Assembly: GCA_903915315.1 (NCBI GenBank)
Contig: CAIWSO010000325.1
Location: 1 to 13,135 of the forward strand
Length of the DNA stretch: 13,135 nt
Direction: 5' to 3'
DNA from: an uncultured Spartobacteria bacterium
GTDB lineage: Bacteria; Verrucomicrobiota; Verrucomicrobiia; Chthoniobacterales; Terrimicrobiaceae
Shown here: positions 12,448 to 13,135 of the stretch, in pieces
Numbering within the stretch: the stretch's first letter is position 1
Layout: each line of letters begins with the position of its first letter
The notes under the pieces: generated by a model
What the model saw: the letters and a program-made list of their open reading frames with translations, nothing else
Databases searched by the model: none
What the model was told of the DNA's origin: nothing
Made by a program: the position numbers and the translations under genes

Positions 12448-13135
12448 ATGCTTGATATTCGATTTTTAAGGGAACAACCCGACCTCGCCAAATCCCGACT
12501 CGCCACCCGTGCGGACGGGCATTCTGAAACCATAGATGCTATTCTGGCCATAGACGTACGCCGTCGTGCCGCCGAGACGCGCCTTCAAACATTACAAGGG
12601 GAAAGGAACCGCCTGAGTAAGGAAATCGGTAAACTCCGCTCCCAAAAGCAGGATACCGCCGCACTCGAGGAGGAGGTGAAATCCCACGCTGCCACGATGC
12701 AGGAACTCACGAGCGAAACGGATGCACTCACCAAAGAGCAAACGGATCTCCTTTTGATCCTCCCGAATCTTCCGCAAGCCGAGGTGCCAGTGGGTCGCGA
12801 GGCCGCCGATAATCCGCTTGTTCGCGAGTTCGGCGAAAAGCCAGTGATTGAAAATGCAAGAGATCATGTTGCCATCGCCGAGTCGCTCGGGCTCATTGAT
12901 CCTGACCGCGGAGCCAAAATCAGCGGGAGTGGATTTGCTGTTTATACGGGTGCCGGAGCGCGCTTGGAACGGGCCATTTTAAATTTCCTTCTCGATCTTC
13001 ATACGCGCGAGCACGGCTACACCGAAGTAAGCCCGCCGTTCCTCGTGAAGCGAGAATGCATGGTTGGGACCGGTCAGTTGCCAAAATTTGAGGAAGATAT
13101 GTATGGAGTCGATGGCGGCGGACTATTCCTTGTTC
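12448..13135 (+). CDS. serS: Seryl-tRNA synthetase, N-terminal part (3' end outside window)
   Basis: The first 229 codons of a class II aminoacyl-tRNA synthetase that charges tRNA-Ser; the gene continues past the window edge. It begins with the family N-terminus M-L-D-I-R-F-L-R-E-Q-P. The long antiparallel coiled coil that grips the tRNA-Ser variable arm covers about residues 30-105 (Q-G-E-R-N-R-L-S-K-E-I-G-K-L through T-K-E-Q-T-D-L-L). The hinge L-P-N-L-P is followed by the start of the catalytic domain with F-A-V-Y-T-G-A-G-A-R-L-E-R-A-I (about 153-167) and motif 1 (L-H-T-R-E-H-G-Y-T-E-V-S-P-P-F-L, about 174-189). Motifs 2 and 3 lie beyond the edge. ATG 12448 is set by the conserved N-terminus. 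No Shine-Dalgarno and no T-box leader are visible. Confidence 0.96.
   Translation, partial: MLDIRFLREQPDLAKSRLATRADGHSETIDAILAIDVRRRAAETRLQTLQGERNRLSKEIGKLRSQKQDTAALEEEVKSHAATMQELTSETDALTKEQTDLLLILPNLPQAEVPVGREAADNPLVREFGEKPVIENARDHVAIAESLGLIDPDRGAKISGSGFAVYTGAGARLERAILNFLLDLHTREHGYTEVSPPFLVKRECMVGTGQLPKFEEDMYGVDGGGLFLV

Noticed and set aside
1..13135. Search for dif-like site, CRISPR array, tRNA genes, insertion sequences or prophage
   Set aside because: The recombinase prompted a look for a dif site, but no such site, spaced direct repeats, tRNA cloverleaf or transposase was seen. The region looks like a core chromosome.

Overview
The window looks like a stretch of a Verrucomicrobiota chromosome (moderate confidence). 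The main lineage hint is a DUF4912 protein with a low-complexity Ser/Ala/Trp tail, which I associate with that phylum. Supporting hints are small secreted proteins of no familiar family, an 89-residue zinc-free form of ribosomal protein S14 encoded alone, and near absence of Shine-Dalgarno sequences. Gene density is high, base composition looks even, and I see no insertion sequence, prophage, CRISPR array, tRNA or rRNA. No non-coding gap exceeds 250 bases.

Layout. 1-456 (+) is the 3' end of a class V aminotransferase. 479-3406 is a minus-strand block read right to left: a secreted protein resembling the SecD P1-head domain, overlapping by 4 bases a secreted M23 peptidase, then rpsN (S14), then a membrane-anchored alpha/beta-hydrolase-fold protein that seems to lack its catalytic triad. 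A 117-base divergent region (3407-3523) with a perfect palindrome separates this block from a tight plus-strand operon: secreted BsuPI-domain protein, small secreted unknown, tyrS and a membrane-anchored TPR-like protein, with gaps of 3, 10 and 6 bases. Next come a group-2 sigma-70 factor (7751-8596) with a clear intrinsic terminator, a 249-base gap, the DUF4912 protein with an octapeptide repeat (8846-10522), and a XerC/XerD-type tyrosine recombinase that probably starts at a CTG inside the preceding stop region. A DnaJ/CbpA co-chaperone (minus) converges on xerD with overlapping stop codons and diverges from serS (+), which runs off the right edge.

How the genes fit together. Much of the window is housekeeping: two aminoacyl-tRNA synthetases, S14, a sigma factor, a chaperone and a recombinase. 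It is interleaved with envelope or secreted proteins of poorly known function. The least explained parts are the DUF4912 protein with its 8-residue Trp/Ser/Ala repeat, the apparent hydrolase pseudoenzyme, and the coupled SecD-head-like/M23 pair. I found no convincing new multi-gene defence or biosynthetic system.
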